Shown here piece by piece: positions 11,389 through 22,559 of a DNA stretch of 64,000 bases. Numbering within the stretch: position 1 is the first letter of the stretch; the number at the start of each line of letters is the position of its first letter. Where the stretch lies: positions 992,001 to 1,056,000 of the forward strand of contig NC_063073.1 in NCBI RefSeq assembly GCF_022605165.1, given 5' to 3'. The position numbers were made by a program, and so were the translations under genes. Under the pieces are notes generated by a model, which saw only the letters and a program-made list of their open reading frames with translations, was not told the DNA's origin and did no database searches. This DNA comes from Purpureocillium takamizusanense (lineage: Eukaryota > Ascomycota > Sordariomycetes > Hypocreales > Ophiocordycipitaceae).

Positions 11389-11913
11389 ATGGCCTTCACC
11401 TTGTACGACGGAAGCATCGCCACAGCCAAGGCCGCCCTGACGACTCTATGTCACATCATCGACGAGGCGCAGAAGCAGCCCAACGCAAACAGCCTCCTCC
11501 AGGCGCGACTATGCGAGGACATGAAGCCCCTGGTCTTCCAGGTCCACACGGCCACAAACCTCGCGGCGAGAATGGTGGCACGGCTCTCCGGACAGGAGCC
11601 GCTGGACCTCGATGACGATCTGGCCTCGTACGACGACATGCGCGCGCGCATCGCTGACGTCTTGGGCGCCTTGGCCCATGCCGACAAGGATCTCGTCAAC
11701 AGGCTCGGTGAGGAGTCCGCGCCGACGGTCATGGGGCCCGGCAGGGCGTTGGACATACCAGGCAAGGCGTTCGCGATGGGTGCGGCCCTGCCCAACATTT
11801 TCTTCCACGTGTCCGTGGCCTACACGATTCTGAGGAAAGAAAGGGTGCCGCTGGGGAAGAAGGACTTTATTATGAGTTTCGTTGGCGAGCACGTCCTGAA
11901 GGCTGGTCAGTAG
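11389..11913 (+). CDS. DUF1993 family protein
   Basis: A 174-residue intronless protein starting at the ATG of MAFTLYDGSI. An in-frame ATG 39 nt upstream adds only unconserved-looking residues. Family-like features are the N-terminal amphipathic helices, LVFQVHTATNLAARMVARL near residues 48-66, and the C-terminal LPNIFFHVSVAYTILR followed by G-K-K-D-F near residues 138-160. DUF1993 proteins are predicted four-helix-bundle proteins, related to the DinB-like fold, with no firm biochemical role. No signal peptide is present, so it is probably cytosolic. The family assignment is from memory of the fold and motifs, so moderately sure. Confidence 0.75.
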   Translation: MAFTLYDGSIATAKAALTTLCHIIDEAQKQPNANSLLQARLCEDMKPLVFQVHTATNLAARMVARLSGQEPLDLDDDLASYDDMRARIADVLGALAHADKDLVNRLGEESAPTVMGPGRALDIPGKAFAMGAALPNIFFHVSVAYTILRKERVPLGKKDFIMSFVGEHVLKAGQ

Positions 11914-13386
11914 GCGCGGGCTGTTAATAGGAGACCTTGAAGACGATCAGATTGCAACACCCCAGCCAGATATTCCGAGAAAGCAATACACTACCCATCT
12001 TTTCCATAGAAAGAACCGGGTTTAGTCGTGTTTGTACGAGTAGTACCCAACTGTACTGTAGTCCTCTGCTTTGCTTGGAGCATGAGTACGAGCAGCAACT
12101 TGGTCCTCATCTCGTCCCATTGCGTACGTGGTCAGGCTACACTGCAAAGCCAAAGGCTTTCGATTGCAGACACCAGGAGCCCAAAAATTGTGTCCAGGAC
12201 AAAGGAGTCGATCCAGCAAGCCCACATCCCGGTGCCCAGGGTTCGACAAGGCACCGTCGCTGGTGGGCTTGACCCCTCGTGGTGCATCTAGACGACCAGA
12301 GGCTCATCGATATTGACCGCATGCTCAGCAGCGTGACAAAGAACACATCGCCGGTTCTCCATGCGCCCTGCTCGTGCTGCCTTCACGAACACAGGCTCAG
12401 TCACAAATCATGTGCCTCGTGTCGAATGCGACCTCCCGTTCCAAGGATAGTCGACCATTCAGCGGCGGCAAGCTTGCAGGGGATTGAAGACGATGCCGCT
12501 CGTCGATGCCGCCTGCATATGTGGACGCACGACCTAGTTACATAGTAGAGAGGGGGAGAGAGGAGACGGGCGCACACATACACACCACCGTAATGCTACC
12601 GTATGACCGCTCGCGCATACCCGCCGAGGCTACTGGTTCTCGGTGTTATGCATGCGGAAAAACAACGCTACAGCTGGGGGAAGATCAATTCGTGGGTCGG
12701 TTATGAGTGGCGGATAATGCCGCAGGATGTTGTGGTGGCCGCCCTGGGTCAGCTCGAAGGCCACGCGGACGGGCCGCGGATAGTGGCGGGAGCTACGGGG
12801 CCAGAATACCGAAGAACTTCGATTCGAGTTCGTCGCTAAGCTACAAGGCGTGTGCGATTTGATGCTGTTGCTTCATGAGGTGTTCGAGGGGCCCACGACT
12901 TACAAGGCCAAGGCTCAGGACAGTGACCAGCCTGGCAGAGATCCAAGTCGCGATGCCCAGTGGTGAAGACTGCCTTCTGTCCGAAATCCTCGAGTATGCA
13001 ACATCTCTTTAGTGATGTGGTCCGATTCGACAAAGGGTGGTCCAGCCTCGCAGGTGTTTGCATGAGCCAGAAGATCCAAGGCCGTGACGCTGCTTTACAA
13101 GACAAAGTCAAGTGAGGTCGAGAATTGTGCAAATAAAGTGTGCAATGCAATAGTTATGTTCAGCGCTTAGTCATTACTGCTGTGGTACTTGACTTTTGTG
13201 GGGCTCGTGAGGTCAACCTCGAAACTTTCAGCCTCGCAGCAAACACGACATCAGCTCTCCCCATCACGCCCGAGACCCAACCCGCAAAACCGCTTGCGCA
13301 GACGCCGACACCGTGATCACACGCCCCGGAAAATCTCCCACCGCGACGCGTCACGCAGGCAAACACCCCCGAACTCAACGGACAAG
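11914..13386. other. Intergenic stretch, no gene recognised
   Basis: Only short overlapping frames without domain motifs. The last 200 nt before 13387 are rich in CA and C and probably form the SmF promoter and leader. Confidence 0.45.
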
Positions 13387-13737
13387 ATGAGCTTCGTCCC
13401 CGTCAACCCGCGGCCGATGCTGCAGGACCTCGTCGACAAGCACGTCTCGGTGCGGCTTAAGTGGGGGCAGACCGAGTACCAGGGCGTGCTCAAGGCGATT
13501 GACAGCTACATGAACCTGCAACTGTCGGGCACGCGCGAGGTCATTGACAACAAGGAGACGGGGGTTCTGGGCCAGGTGCTCATTCGGTAGGAGACTGTTC
13601 TTCCCTGCATCGCAATAGGTGCGGCATGCTCTACTTGGGTGCTGACGTGGCCGTGTGTTTTTTGCAGCTGCAACAATGTCTTGTGGATTCGGGGCATCAG
13701 TGGTACGGAAATTAGCGACGCCGAGATGAAGGATTAG
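13387..13737 (+). CDS. smf1: Small nuclear ribonucleoprotein SmF
   Basis: Exons 13387-13586 and 13668-13737 encode 89 residues. The 81-nt intron has a GTAGGA donor and a pyrimidine-rich TTTTTTGCAG acceptor, and splits an Arg codon (CG/C). The Sm1 motif covers about residues 14-50, with the conserved turn IDSYMNLQL (Asp39, Asn43). Sm2 is IRCNNVLWIRG (residues 66-76). SmF is one of seven Sm proteins forming the ring on U1, U2, U4 and U5 snRNAs in the spliceosome. The length matches the usual 86 or so residues. The acidic C-terminal end (EISDAEMKD) is also normal for SmF and separates it from LSm6. Confidence 0.93.
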
Positions 13738-15157
13738 GCGGAGGGAGCTGGTGCCTCGACGATTGACGCGGGTCGAGACGAGACGAGCAAGCCGTGTAGG
13801 CAAAGCGCCGGCTATCTCGCCTCGAGGCAGGCAGATCCTCGCGCCACGCCACTCTTCCAAAGAAAGACGAGACAGCGGTTCAAGGAGGACGGCTTAAACT
13901 GTCCGCAAAGCCGGCTCTGCACCCGCAGTGCCGCCCCAGGTCTTCCGGCTGTCAGTGGAGATGGCTTCGCCTCGACAACTGCGACATATTTTTGATTTTG
14001 GCTCAGAACGGGACAGCTATACCGTTGGTTCTAGCATCGATTTATTAGGAGTTACGGCTTGTATTGAAGGCGACGCGCGCGAGGTGTGGTCGGTCCTGGA
14101 CTAGGGGTGCCGCAAAGGCCAGAGTGAGAAGATTATCGTTTGGGGTAGGTGTCACAGAAAGCAGCCCCTCAGATGGGGTTCCGTCGACTACGGTGGCGCA
14201 GAAATAACGATTCACGCCATGGTCTGTCTTGGGACGGTTCAAATACATCGTACACGTCCATGGTGGTGAAGGCATCTGAGGACTTTCGCACTTCCGCAGA
14301 ATTATGCAAGCATAGTGGCAGAGTGATGAATGATTGGCCTCTGAACTTGCGTGTCGGGCTTATTCGCTTGTGACCCCATTGGGATACAAGGCTGTGTCGC
14401 CTGCTGAGAACTTGAAGGCAGCCATATGCCCAAAGTCCAGGGACATTGTCGAAAGCTCACAGACCAGGGCCACGTCCGTGTGTGTGCCCAGAAAAGCAAC
14501 TTTGTGCATACAGCCGACAGCAGGACGGAGAGCATCGGCACATGGACGCGTTAAAGCGGCGACGCTCCCTCATCGTTTGTCTCATCTCCTCCCTTGTCTG
14601 CTTCTCTCATTCTCACTCTGAGAGCAACACCATCCATGAGTGTCCACGGCCATGTCATGCACAGGCATGGGCAGAAGAAGCCTCAAAGTCGACGAACTGG
14701 TTGCCCATTGGCGACGCCCCAGGGGAGGGGGGCCCTGCAGTGTGACGCTGGCGGGGGTCCAATCAGGCGGCACAGGTAGACGCCGACAGCGCGTGGGCGA
14801 GAGGGCGAGTGCCGCTACTGGCCCGGTGGGCGATGCACTGCAGGCCGCTAACGCGCCGCGCCGCGCAGCCATTGCTGTGCTTAAGCGCCCGACCCCTCTC
14901 TCGGCCCAGAAACTCCCAGGTGGGACAGGGACAGGCAGCCTTCTCGCCTCTCCAACCACAGTTGTCATCGGTATCACGACGGCCGACGCCTCGCGATGCG
15001 ATGCCCCCCCGCCCCAACCCCCGGCGAGACTCGATGCACCACGCCCGACCTCGTTGCTGGGAAGGCGATCGCTGACTTGTGCAGCAGTGGCGCACACACA
15101 CACTCATGATGGTGGGCAATGGGAGCGGAGAGAGCGGGCCAGCTTATGGGAACATGG
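13738..15157. other. Intergenic stretch, no gene recognised
   Basis: Frames overlap on both strands without protein-like character. The right part leads into the EsdC-like gene's promoter. Confidence 0.45.
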
Positions 15158-15911
15158 AAGCTGAGCAGGGACAGCCGACCGCCCAGCCAGTGACCGCTGA
15201 CGTTTCCCGTGAGGAGGAGGAGGCGCTATAACAACACGACCAACGGCCCTTCTTCCCTCCTTCTCTTTTCCTTCCCTTCCTCTCTTCAGCAAGTCTCGTC
15301 AACATCGAATCCCCGTGTCTGCTGTGTTTGCACCCTTTGTTTTTTTCTCTTCCGTTGCCCCTTGTTCGCATCCCGTAGAGCTGGTTCTCTACCTTCTACT
15401 TCTAATAACCCCGATTTCCAAACGTCGTCTGCTGCCGCGTGCGCAACTTCAGCACATAAACCAACAAGCTTGCCTGGTGCTTCGCTTGCGAAGAGAGGAA
15501 CTTTTTGTCGTGCTTGACATCTCTCCGCAACCATCATCAGTTCACACAATTACTTTGCTGCTGGCCAGCTTGACAGACAGACGACCGACAACGACTTAAT
15601 CTTTTTTGAAACTCACGCCATCATCACGGCTATCATTTTGTTGTGGAATTCGTTACTTTTGCCGCATCCATCATTCATCGCCATCTTGCGCTTCGAATAA
15701 TCGCCTTCTTCATCTCAGCATCCCCCTAATAGCAGATCCCGTGGATTTACTTGCTCACTAAACTTTTTCACCAACCAACAATCGCATTCAAGGACTCATT
15801 TTTGGAAGTTTTCGGCATCATCAGCACGCATCCGCGCTTACGATTACACACGCACACACGAGCACGACTTGCAAGGATCTAGGCAAAACCAGTGTTCAAG
15901 TACAAACCAAC
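15158..15911 (+). promoter_or_regulatory. Promoter and long ATG-free leader of the EsdC-like gene
   Basis: From about 15158 to the start codon at 15912 I find no ATG on the plus strand, about 750 nt, where roughly a dozen would be expected by chance. A CT-rich block at 15240-15292, typical of fungal transcription start regions, follows CTATAACAA near 15226. I infer transcription starts near the CT block and gives a 5' untranslated region of about 600 nt kept clear of upstream start codons. Confidence 0.5.
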
Positions 15912-16907
15912 ATGTCGGCCATCCAACTTTCCTTCTCCCTCCGCGTCTCGTCCGGCGTCAAGACGGTGCACCTCCTCGGCTCCTGGGACAACTACGTCGG
16001 CCAGCTCCCCCTCTCCAAGGACAGGTCATCGTCCAAGTCGGGCTCCTGGAAGGGCACCTTTCGCTTCCAGAACTCGACCCTCGAGGCTGGCCAGCGCTAC
16101 TGGTACTACTACATCATCGACGGCTACCACGTCGCGCACAACCCCAGCGTCACGTCAACTACGGAGCCGACGACGGGCCGCGAGCTGAACATTCTCGATG
16201 TGCCCGCGGACAAGCACCGCTCTTCGTCCAAATCTTCGTCGTCTTCGTCTTCGTCTTCGCACAAGTCCAAGTCTTCGTCTTCGTCGCACAAGTCGTCGTC
16301 ATCGAGCAAGAGTTCGTCGTCGTCGTCGTCACGCCACCACTCGTCGTCCTCCTCCAAGGACCACCACCACCGGTCCTCGCGCAACCGGGCGTCCCTGTCC
16401 GTGGACATCCCCAAGGGTCGGCCGCTCTCCGTATCGCAAATCCAGGCGCCCAAGCCCATGTCGCCGCACGCGACCAAGCACATCCTGGAGTCGGATTACT
16501 GCGACCCCGAGGCGCTCGAGGAGCTTACCGCGCGCTTCGGCAGCACGGGCTTCGACGACGACGAGGCCGTCATCATCGCCAACTTTGGCGCCTCGCCTGT
16601 TTCGTCGACGGGGTCCTCGCTCTCGTACCGCTCCGACAGCTCGTCGCCCAGTTCGCAGCTCTCCGGGTACAGCACGCCCAGCTCGGACGTCAGCACATGC
16701 ACCTGCGAGCGCTACGGCATCACCCGCAAGGGCGAGCGCGTCAAGCTCGACTGCGGCGGCGCGCACTGCGGCTACGGCGACGAGGCGTCGTCATGCTCCA
16801 GCGGTGCCAGCGAGGACGAATACGAGTACGAGCCCGAGGCGGTCGAGTACTCGCGTCGCCACCACGGCAGCAGCAGCTCCCGCCGCCACGGCATCGTTGT
16901 CGGCTGA
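15912..16907 (+). CDS. EsdC-like protein with AMPK-type glycogen-binding domain
   Basis: A 331-residue intronless protein. Residues about 4-100 form an AMPK beta-type carbohydrate-binding module: LRVSSGVKTVHLLGSWDNY, then GSWKGTFRFQ, YWYYYIIDGYHVAHNP, and EPTTGRELNILDVP. A low-complexity Ser/His/Lys tract follows (residues about 103-155). Then comes the block APKPMSPHATKHILESDY, which I associate with EsdC, the Aspergillus nidulans early-sexual-development protein. A cysteine pair (CTCERYGI) and a Ser/Glu-rich C-terminus complete it. It lacks the C-terminal ASC domain of true Snf1 beta subunits such as Gal83, so it is unlikely to be a kinase scaffold. The role is inferred as development linked to glycogen or carbon status. 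The tract is coded mainly by TCG/TCT/TCC and may be slippage-prone. Confidence 0.8.
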   Translation: MSAIQLSFSLRVSSGVKTVHLLGSWDNYVGQLPLSKDRSSSKSGSWKGTFRFQNSTLEAGQRYWYYYIIDGYHVAHNPSVTSTTEPTTGRELNILDVPADKHRSSSKSSSSSSSSSHKSKSSSSSHKSSSSSKSSSSSSSRHHSSSSSKDHHHRSSRNRASLSVDIPKGRPLSVSQIQAPKPMSPHATKHILESDYCDPEALEELTARFGSTGFDDDEAVIIANFGASPVSSTGSSLSYRSDSSSPSSQLSGYSTPSSDVSTCTCERYGITRKGERVKLDCGGAHCGYGDEASSCSSGASEDEYEYEPEAVEYSRRHHGSSSSRRHGIVVG

Positions 16908-18660
16908 GAGCCTTCGCGATGTCGCCCACGGACCTGCTGTGCCGGACCACATTGGAAGAAGGACAATTTTCATGTTTACATTCCCCGACTGTTCAATTCC
17001 CTGGAAGCGAGCAGACGGCCACTCAGCCCTGGGCGTCTCGCTGGCTTTCACCTCACTCCCTCGTCTTGTTGTTGCTGTCATCGCTGCTGCCATGGGTGTC
17101 ATTGGACTTCATCTTCATCATCATGACACCCATGTTTTTTTTTAATTCCGCAGAAGGGAACAGCGCCGCGCCCAAGCCGGTTCTTGGAGATGGCGGCGCC
17201 GCTCCTCCCCTCTGCGTGCCCCAAACCGACGAATGGGTCGATGCTGCGACCCCCCGTAGGCGCGTCGTCAAGCCCCCCGCGCCTACGGGTTTCAGCCCTC
17301 GTTTTTAAGATGATTTTTGGATCACAACGGGCGGATGTGGCCTCCGCAGCCAAGGAGGCGCACGTCCGTTCAAACGACAATACTGGAGCGTCTCGTCTGC
17401 GGACGGCACGCCGGCTCCAGAAAGGACAAATGAGCTTGCACGTGGCGGTGAGGGCGCTGGCTGCTGCGGTCCCTGGGCCGGCCAATACATTGCGATGGCC
17501 GGGGAATCGTCACGGGAGCTGGGCTCACTCGCCCGTTCGGAAAGCTGAGGAGGGGAGAGGGCAGGTCCAGCACCCTACATGACAAGATGTCCGTGCTGGA
17601 AATCGCGTAGATACTGCCTATGGATAGAAAACGCTTGAATCTATTCAGCAAAGAGAGAGAGGTGCCACTGCCTGAGACCTGCCGTGAGTCGTGACCAGGG
17701 AACACATCCCTGCCTAGCGGAGCCGTCGTCGGAATAGTCCCACACGAAGTACGCAGCCATCACGGAAGGCTGTGTCGAGACATGTCAAACGACGGGACGT
17801 GTGGTGGATGTAAATTATATACCCGACGCCTCATTGTGTGTATGTCACTGCGGCACATACAAAAGCCACATCCATCCCGCAGTGGGGACTCGAGCTAATA
17901 AAACAGCCTTCTTGAGCGGGAGGGGGCGTCGCCGCCGTTGGCAACATCCGATGGCGACGATGGGGTGCTCCACTGACAGCACGAGTCGTTGCCCAACTCA
18001 TCCATCCATGACCCCAAATTTGTTCCGGATAATTGAGCGGCTCAACCGACCGACCGGCACATGTCCCTCCTCCGCGGGCGACGGCGGCGAATCAGCAGAG
18101 CCGCTATAGCGGGTTCGGCTTCCATTATTCCCACCTCCCTCGCGGAGTTTACGTCTCGCTCCCCGCGAGCAGTGGGGGACGGGTTTGGTGATGAGATTTA
18201 GTAGTAGTTACGTAGTACACCGTATAAACGTACAGTACGTACTGCCGTAGGTTAGTAGTTGGCGAGCTTCAATGCTCCACGATGGGTGGCGCTCCGTCTC
18301 GGCATGAAATGTCCCAGCGGGGGGAAACGAAGCTATAGTGGAGACCCTGGCGCTTGTCCATCCAAGGGGGGGCCGGACCCTCAGCCAGCCCATGGCGGGG
18401 TAGGTGTGTAGACGCCTTAACTACCGTTGCTGTCCATTCGTGCTTGCCCAAAGCTCCCCTGAGCCAACTCTCCAAACATCCTCATCACCCCCCATCATTC
18501 TCTCGCAGATTACGCTCTTCTCTGCCCGATTGCAGCCCATCGAGTTCCCATCTATCAGTTTGACGGTAGGTACTCGTCGAAGGCTCTCGACAACAAAGAA
18601 ACGGAGCAGGTAGGAAAGTAGAAAGGGGGCCCTCAGCGTGCCGCCCACGACTCGCCCATC
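16908..18660. other. Intergenic stretch, no gene recognised
   Basis: Contains the 3' region of the EsdC-like gene and the promoter of the amidohydrolase. A TACGTAGTACACCG / ACGTACAGTACGTACT group lies near 18207-18243. CT-rich sequence at 18480-18560 probably marks the start region of the next transcript. Confidence 0.45.
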
Positions 18661-19819
18661 ATGTCCGACGACCAGCTTATCCTCCCCATCATCGACTCCC
18701 ACATCCACCTCTACCCGCAGTCTGAGGTCGACAGCCTCGCCTGGTACACGCCCGACCACCCGCTCGCCGGCCAACGCTCCCTGGAGGAGTACAAGGCCGC
18801 CACCGCCTCGGCGCCCTCGCTGCTGGGCTTCGTCTTCGTCGAGACGGACCGCAAGAACGACGTCGCCGCGGCGGCCGCCGACAGCGGCTCGGGCTGGGAG
18901 CATCCCCTCAACGAGGTCCGCTGGCTGCGCCGCATCGCCCTCGGTCAGCCCCGCGACGGCGAGGGCCACGGCCCCGAGGACGCCAGGCTCTGTCTGGGCA
19001 TCGTCCCCTGGGCGCCGCTGCCCAGCGGGCCCGCTGTCCTGGAGCGCTACCTCGATGCCGTCAAGGAGGCCGCCGGCGACGCCTGGCCCAAGGTCAAGGG
19101 GTTCAGGTACCTGCTCCAGGACAAGCCGCACGGCACGATGCTGCAGCAGGACTTCATTGACTCTTTGAGGCTGCTCGGGCGGAGGGGCTTCGTCTTCGAG
19201 GTGGGCGTTGACCAGCACCGCCGCGGGAAGAAGCAGCTGGATGAGGTGGTGGAGTTGGTAGACCGCGCGCACGACGACGTCCCTGAGGACGAAAAGGTCA
19301 CCTTTGTCCTGAGTACGCACGCTTTCTGCCCCCTGTCCATCCTTGGCCGCAATGTCAAGAACTACCAGAAATTCTGCTGCTAGGGACGCTGCGAACTCTA
19401 CTGACCTTTTGGGAAAACAAGACCACCTCTGCAAGCCCGACCTCACCATCTACAACGTAACCTCAGACCCATCGTTTCACGCCTGGCGTACCGCCATGTA
19501 CACCCTCAGCAAGGCCTCCCGCACATACATCAAGCTCTCGGGCACCTTCGCCGAAATGTCCCCTTCGCTGCGCGCCCAGGACCCCTCCCACATTTTTCAG
19601 TCAACGCTCGCCTGGCTGGGCATTGTCCTCGCCACCTTTGGCCCCGCGCGCATCATGTTCGGCAGCGACTGGCCCGTCTGCACCGCCAACGAGCTCGGCG
19701 ACGAGGCCTGGCCCAAGTGGAGGCAGGTCGTTGACAAGATGTGCTACATGGCCACGCTGAGCGACGACGACAGGGCTATGATCTTTGGTGGCACCGCCAA
19801 GAAGGCGTATAGCCTGTGA
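18661..19819 (+). CDS. Amidohydrolase (TIM-barrel metal-dependent hydrolase, amidohydrolase_2 family)
   Basis: Exons 18661-19312 and 19422-19819 give 349 residues. The 109-nt intron (GTACGC donor, CTGAC branch site, CAAG acceptor) is phase 1 and recreates NHLCKPDL across the junction, a family signature block. The metal-binding HxH is His14/His16 in IIDSHIHLYP. Further features are His220 in NHLCKP, the catalytic-site Asp300 in MFGSDWPV, and the C-terminal GGTAKKAYSL typical of the family. Relatives (COG3618) hydrolyse lactones or small cyclic amides, such as L-rhamnono- or fucono-lactonases. The substrate cannot be told from sequence. No signal peptide is present, so it is probably cytosolic. 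Confidence 0.88.
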
Positions 19820-20369
19820 GTACGGGCCAACAAATTGACTCTTTTCCCCTTTGAGCAGGACGTAATAGGCCCCAAGGACGGAGGCGACGCGGCATTTGGA
19901 ATGACACTACTGCGTCTTGTAACTAGCTTGATACCACTACCATTCGGTCGATCCTCCTCATGACCACTTCACGCTGGCGCGGCCTCGTTTCGCAGTCTAG
20001 TCATGCAAATGCTTTGCTTCGGACACTCGTGTTCACATTCATCATGGAGCGCAGCTGCCAGTCATGCCGCGCTCGTCAATGCTAATCTCGATCTACCGTA
20101 CGCCGTCCACATGAGGCAAGAAAGAAGAAGAAGAAACAGAAGAGTAGCAGCGGCGTCAGCGGGCCGAAGACCAAGTAAGTCGTTAGAGAAGTAAAGGGAA
20201 CAACTGTTTGCTCCCTAGTGCCGTCCATCCCCTCCGAGAGCACTGCCTCTTTCCCCCAGCTTTGATCCATCGTACATTGCCACTTCTGCGTTCTCGTCGC
20301 CGTTCATCGCACCGTACGCGCACAAAGGAGCCGCAGCGGAACCGCACGCCTGCCTATCGAGTTGGCAGC
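19820..20369. other. Convergent 3' spacer
   Basis: 550 nt between the stops of the amidohydrolase (+) and the coiled-coil gene (-). No gene is seen. It should contain both polyadenylation regions. Confidence 0.4.
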
Positions 20370-22559
20370 TTACTCGGCGCGTCCGCGGTAGTTGCCCATC
20401 TTCTCAATGGAGCTCATGATGCCGCTCCTCGGCACCGCGCCGCCCGGCCGCGGGAGACCGCCTCCGCTCTTGGTCCGCTCGTGCGGCGCCCGGAGTCCCG
20501 TGCCGGGGGCGCGGAGCCCGGAGCCGCGTCCGGCCGATGCGCGCGGCGTCTTGGCCTGCTCTGGCTGGCGCTGCGCCGGCGGCGGCTGTTGCTGATGATG
20601 AATCTGATGATGCAGTAGCCCAGCGTGCTGGGTGTGATTCTGAGCGGGCATCTGCGAGTGATGATAAGACGGCTGTTGCTGTTGCTGTTGATGTTGCTGC
20701 TTCGGCTGCGCGACGAAGCTCTGCATACTCATCATCTCCTCGGCCAGCTGGACCAGCTCGCCCTTTTCGACGCGCTCCCTCTCCAGCATACCGCGCAGCT
20801 GCTCATTGTCCTTCTTGACCGTGTCCACGACCGCCTCGAGGCGCTGCACGTTGGCGTTGAGCTCTTTGATGGCGGCGCTGTCGCGAACGGCCTGCGCCTT
20901 GCGCTCCTCGGACACCTCTGACGCCTCCACCTTGGTCATGGTGGCGTCGCGGCCGACGCGCAGGCGGTCGTTGTCGTCCGACAGCTCCTCGAGCCGCGAC
21001 TCGAGCTCGCGCACCTTCTTCTCCCAGCGCGACTCATACGACTTCTTGAGCGCCGCCACTTTGGTCTCGTGCTTGCTCTTGTACAGCGCGTGGAGCTCGC
21101 GGGCGACACGCTCGACAGCCATCTCGACCTCCTTGTTGTTGTTGTTAGTCGTGGTGGTGGTGGGGGAAGTCGGAGACGTGGCTGCTGCCTTGCCAGGAGA
21201 CGAGCTGTCCTTGCCGGCACGCATTCCCGCCATCTTGCTCTCTGCCTCTTGGTGTAGCATCTCCGCAGCCTCCCTGCGCTTCTCGCTTTCGTCGAGCTTC
21301 TGCTCGAGCTCGTCCCTCTCCCGCTGGCCGTGCACAATCTCTTCCCTAACCTTGCGGAGGACGCTCTCCATCTCGCGGCCCCGCTTCTCCCAGTCCTCTT
21401 TCTCCGCCGTGAGGTGTTCTCTGAGGGCGCGCTCCTCGCGCACCTGCTCTAGGGATTCGCCGACACGCTTCTCCGCGTCGCCGACCGCGGCCTTGAGAGA
21501 CTGCACCTCGGCCTCCTTGCCGCTCAGCGACGCCTTCAGGGAGCTGATCTCCGACAGGAACCCGGACTTGAGCGATTCGAGCTCGCGCGGCGTGATAGAC
21601 GGCACGCTCCGGGGCGTCGGCATCGGCGGAATGTCAAAGTCGATGAGATTGCTGAGGGGGCGACTTGGGGTGGAGGACAAGTTGGCGGCGAGACGCGACG
21701 GCGATGGGTTGTTTCCACGTTTCGCAGGTGATCGTTGCGGGAATCTCATCTGCTCAGTAAACTCCATCAAGAGATTTGTAGTGTTTCCAGAATCGTCATG
21801 GGAGGGTTGACGCGTCTGTCGTGCAGCGGACAGGTCAGGTCTCGCACGCGGTGTCATGCCGTCCAAGCCAGAGAACTTTGTTGGGCTCTGCCCCAGCTTC
21901 GCAAACATGGTCATGTTCGGCACTGCTGAGAAGGTGCTGAACGTGCTGACCATGGTGTCGTCTGGCGTGGCCGCCTCGTCCTCGGGCCTACACGCCGCCG
22001 GCGCATTCTCGCCATCCTCCTCCAAGGTGCTTTGTTCGTCTTCGAAGATGTCAATCGCATGCCTCAACCCCTCGTTTTGCTTCACCGCGTCTTCAAGACT
22101 CATCTTCCGCTCGTGAGCCCTTCCGAGCCTGGGCGCCACCTCTTCCGGCCCACTGACCCTAACAGGGAACCGCTTGTCTGGCGACATCTTCCGGGGGCTG
22201 CTGCTGCGGCGGCGGCGCTTCTCTCCTTCCGAGCCCGACGACGGCGAAGAGCTGCGCTTCTGGTCGGAAGAGGAGAGGATCTTGAGGGGGGATAGTTCGG
22301 TGCCAGAAATGATACGGCTGCGGCGTGCGTCGGGCGCTTTGCACGGAGAGACATTCTCCTGGCCCGACGCGCTCGTCTCGGTGACGGCCGACACGAAGGG
22401 CGATGAATCATGCGCCGAGTCCTCGGCAGCAGCCATTTCGGTCGGCTCCCGGGGGTATGCTTTGACGAATTCGTAGTCGTCGTACCTCGCAACTGTGACG
22501 GGGGCGGCGGGCGATCGGTTCAGGTTGGTCGCACCGGCAGGCGTCAACGGCGAGGCCAT
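20370..22559 (-). CDS. Coiled-coil spindle-pole-body protein, SnaD/Cut12-like
   Basis: A 729-residue intronless protein. The ATG at 22559 (MASPLTPAGATNLNRSP) is chosen over one 60 nt upstream. The N-terminal third is disordered with many S/T-P sites (SPLKILSS, SPRKMSPDKRFPV), suited to mitotic kinases. A conserved-looking block follows (STFSAVPNMTMFAKLG, then SPTKFSGLDGMTPRAR and NTTNLLMEFTEQM). Two long coiled coils lie at about residues 325-450 and 475-615, split by a Thr/Asn-rich spacer. A Gln/His-rich region covers 620-680 and a Gly/Arg/Pro tail ends in GIMSSIEKMGNY. This layout fits fungal spindle pole body formation-associated proteins (A. nidulans SnaD, S. pombe Cut12 group), which act in spindle pole and microtubule organisation. 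The family name is recalled, not searched. Confidence 0.6.
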   Translation of the reverse strand: MASPLTPAGATNLNRSPAAPVTVARYDDYEFVKAYPREPTEMAAAEDSAHDSSPFVSAVTETSASGQENVSPCKAPDARRSRIISGTELSPLKILSSSDQKRSSSPSSGSEGEKRRRRSSSPRKMSPDKRFPVRVSGPEEVAPRLGRAHERKMSLEDAVKQNEGLRHAIDIFEDEQSTLEEDGENAPAACRPEDEAATPDDTMVSTFSTFSAVPNMTMFAKLGQSPTKFSGLDGMTPRARPDLSAARQTRQPSHDDSGNTTNLLMEFTEQMRFPQRSPAKRGNNPSPSRLAANLSSTPSRPLSNLIDFDIPPMPTPRSVPSITPRELESLKSGFLSEISSLKASLSGKEAEVQSLKAAVGDAEKRVGESLEQVREERALREHLTAEKEDWEKRGREMESVLRKVREEIVHGQRERDELEQKLDESEKRREAAEMLHQEAESKMAGMRAGKDSSSPGKAAATSPTSPTTTTTNNNNKEVEMAVERVARELHALYKSKHETKVAALKKSYESRWEKKVRELESRLEELSDDNDRLRVGRDATMTKVEASEVSEERKAQAVRDSAAIKELNANVQRLEAVVDTVKKDNEQLRGMLERERVEKGELVQLAEEMMSMQSFVAQPKQQHQQQQQQPSYHHSQMPAQNHTQHAGLLHHQIHHQQQPPPAQRQPEQAKTPRASAGRGSGLRAPGTGLRAPHERTKSGGGLPRPGGAVPRSGIMSSIEKMGNYRGRAE

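Noticed and set aside
15869..17308. 479-codon plus-strand frame overlapping the EsdC-like gene
   Set aside because: It is a frame shadow: low-complexity Arg/Gln/Leu sequence without domains, while the overlapping frame has a clear glycogen-binding domain.
18421..19449. 342-codon minus-strand frame antisense to the amidohydrolase
   Set aside because: The opposite strand has the HxH and SDWP motifs and a valid intron; this frame has none.
20806..21810. 334-codon plus-strand frame antisense to the coiled-coil gene
   Set aside because: Ser/Arg/Leu-rich reverse of Glu/Lys-rich coiled-coil codons; no motif of its own.
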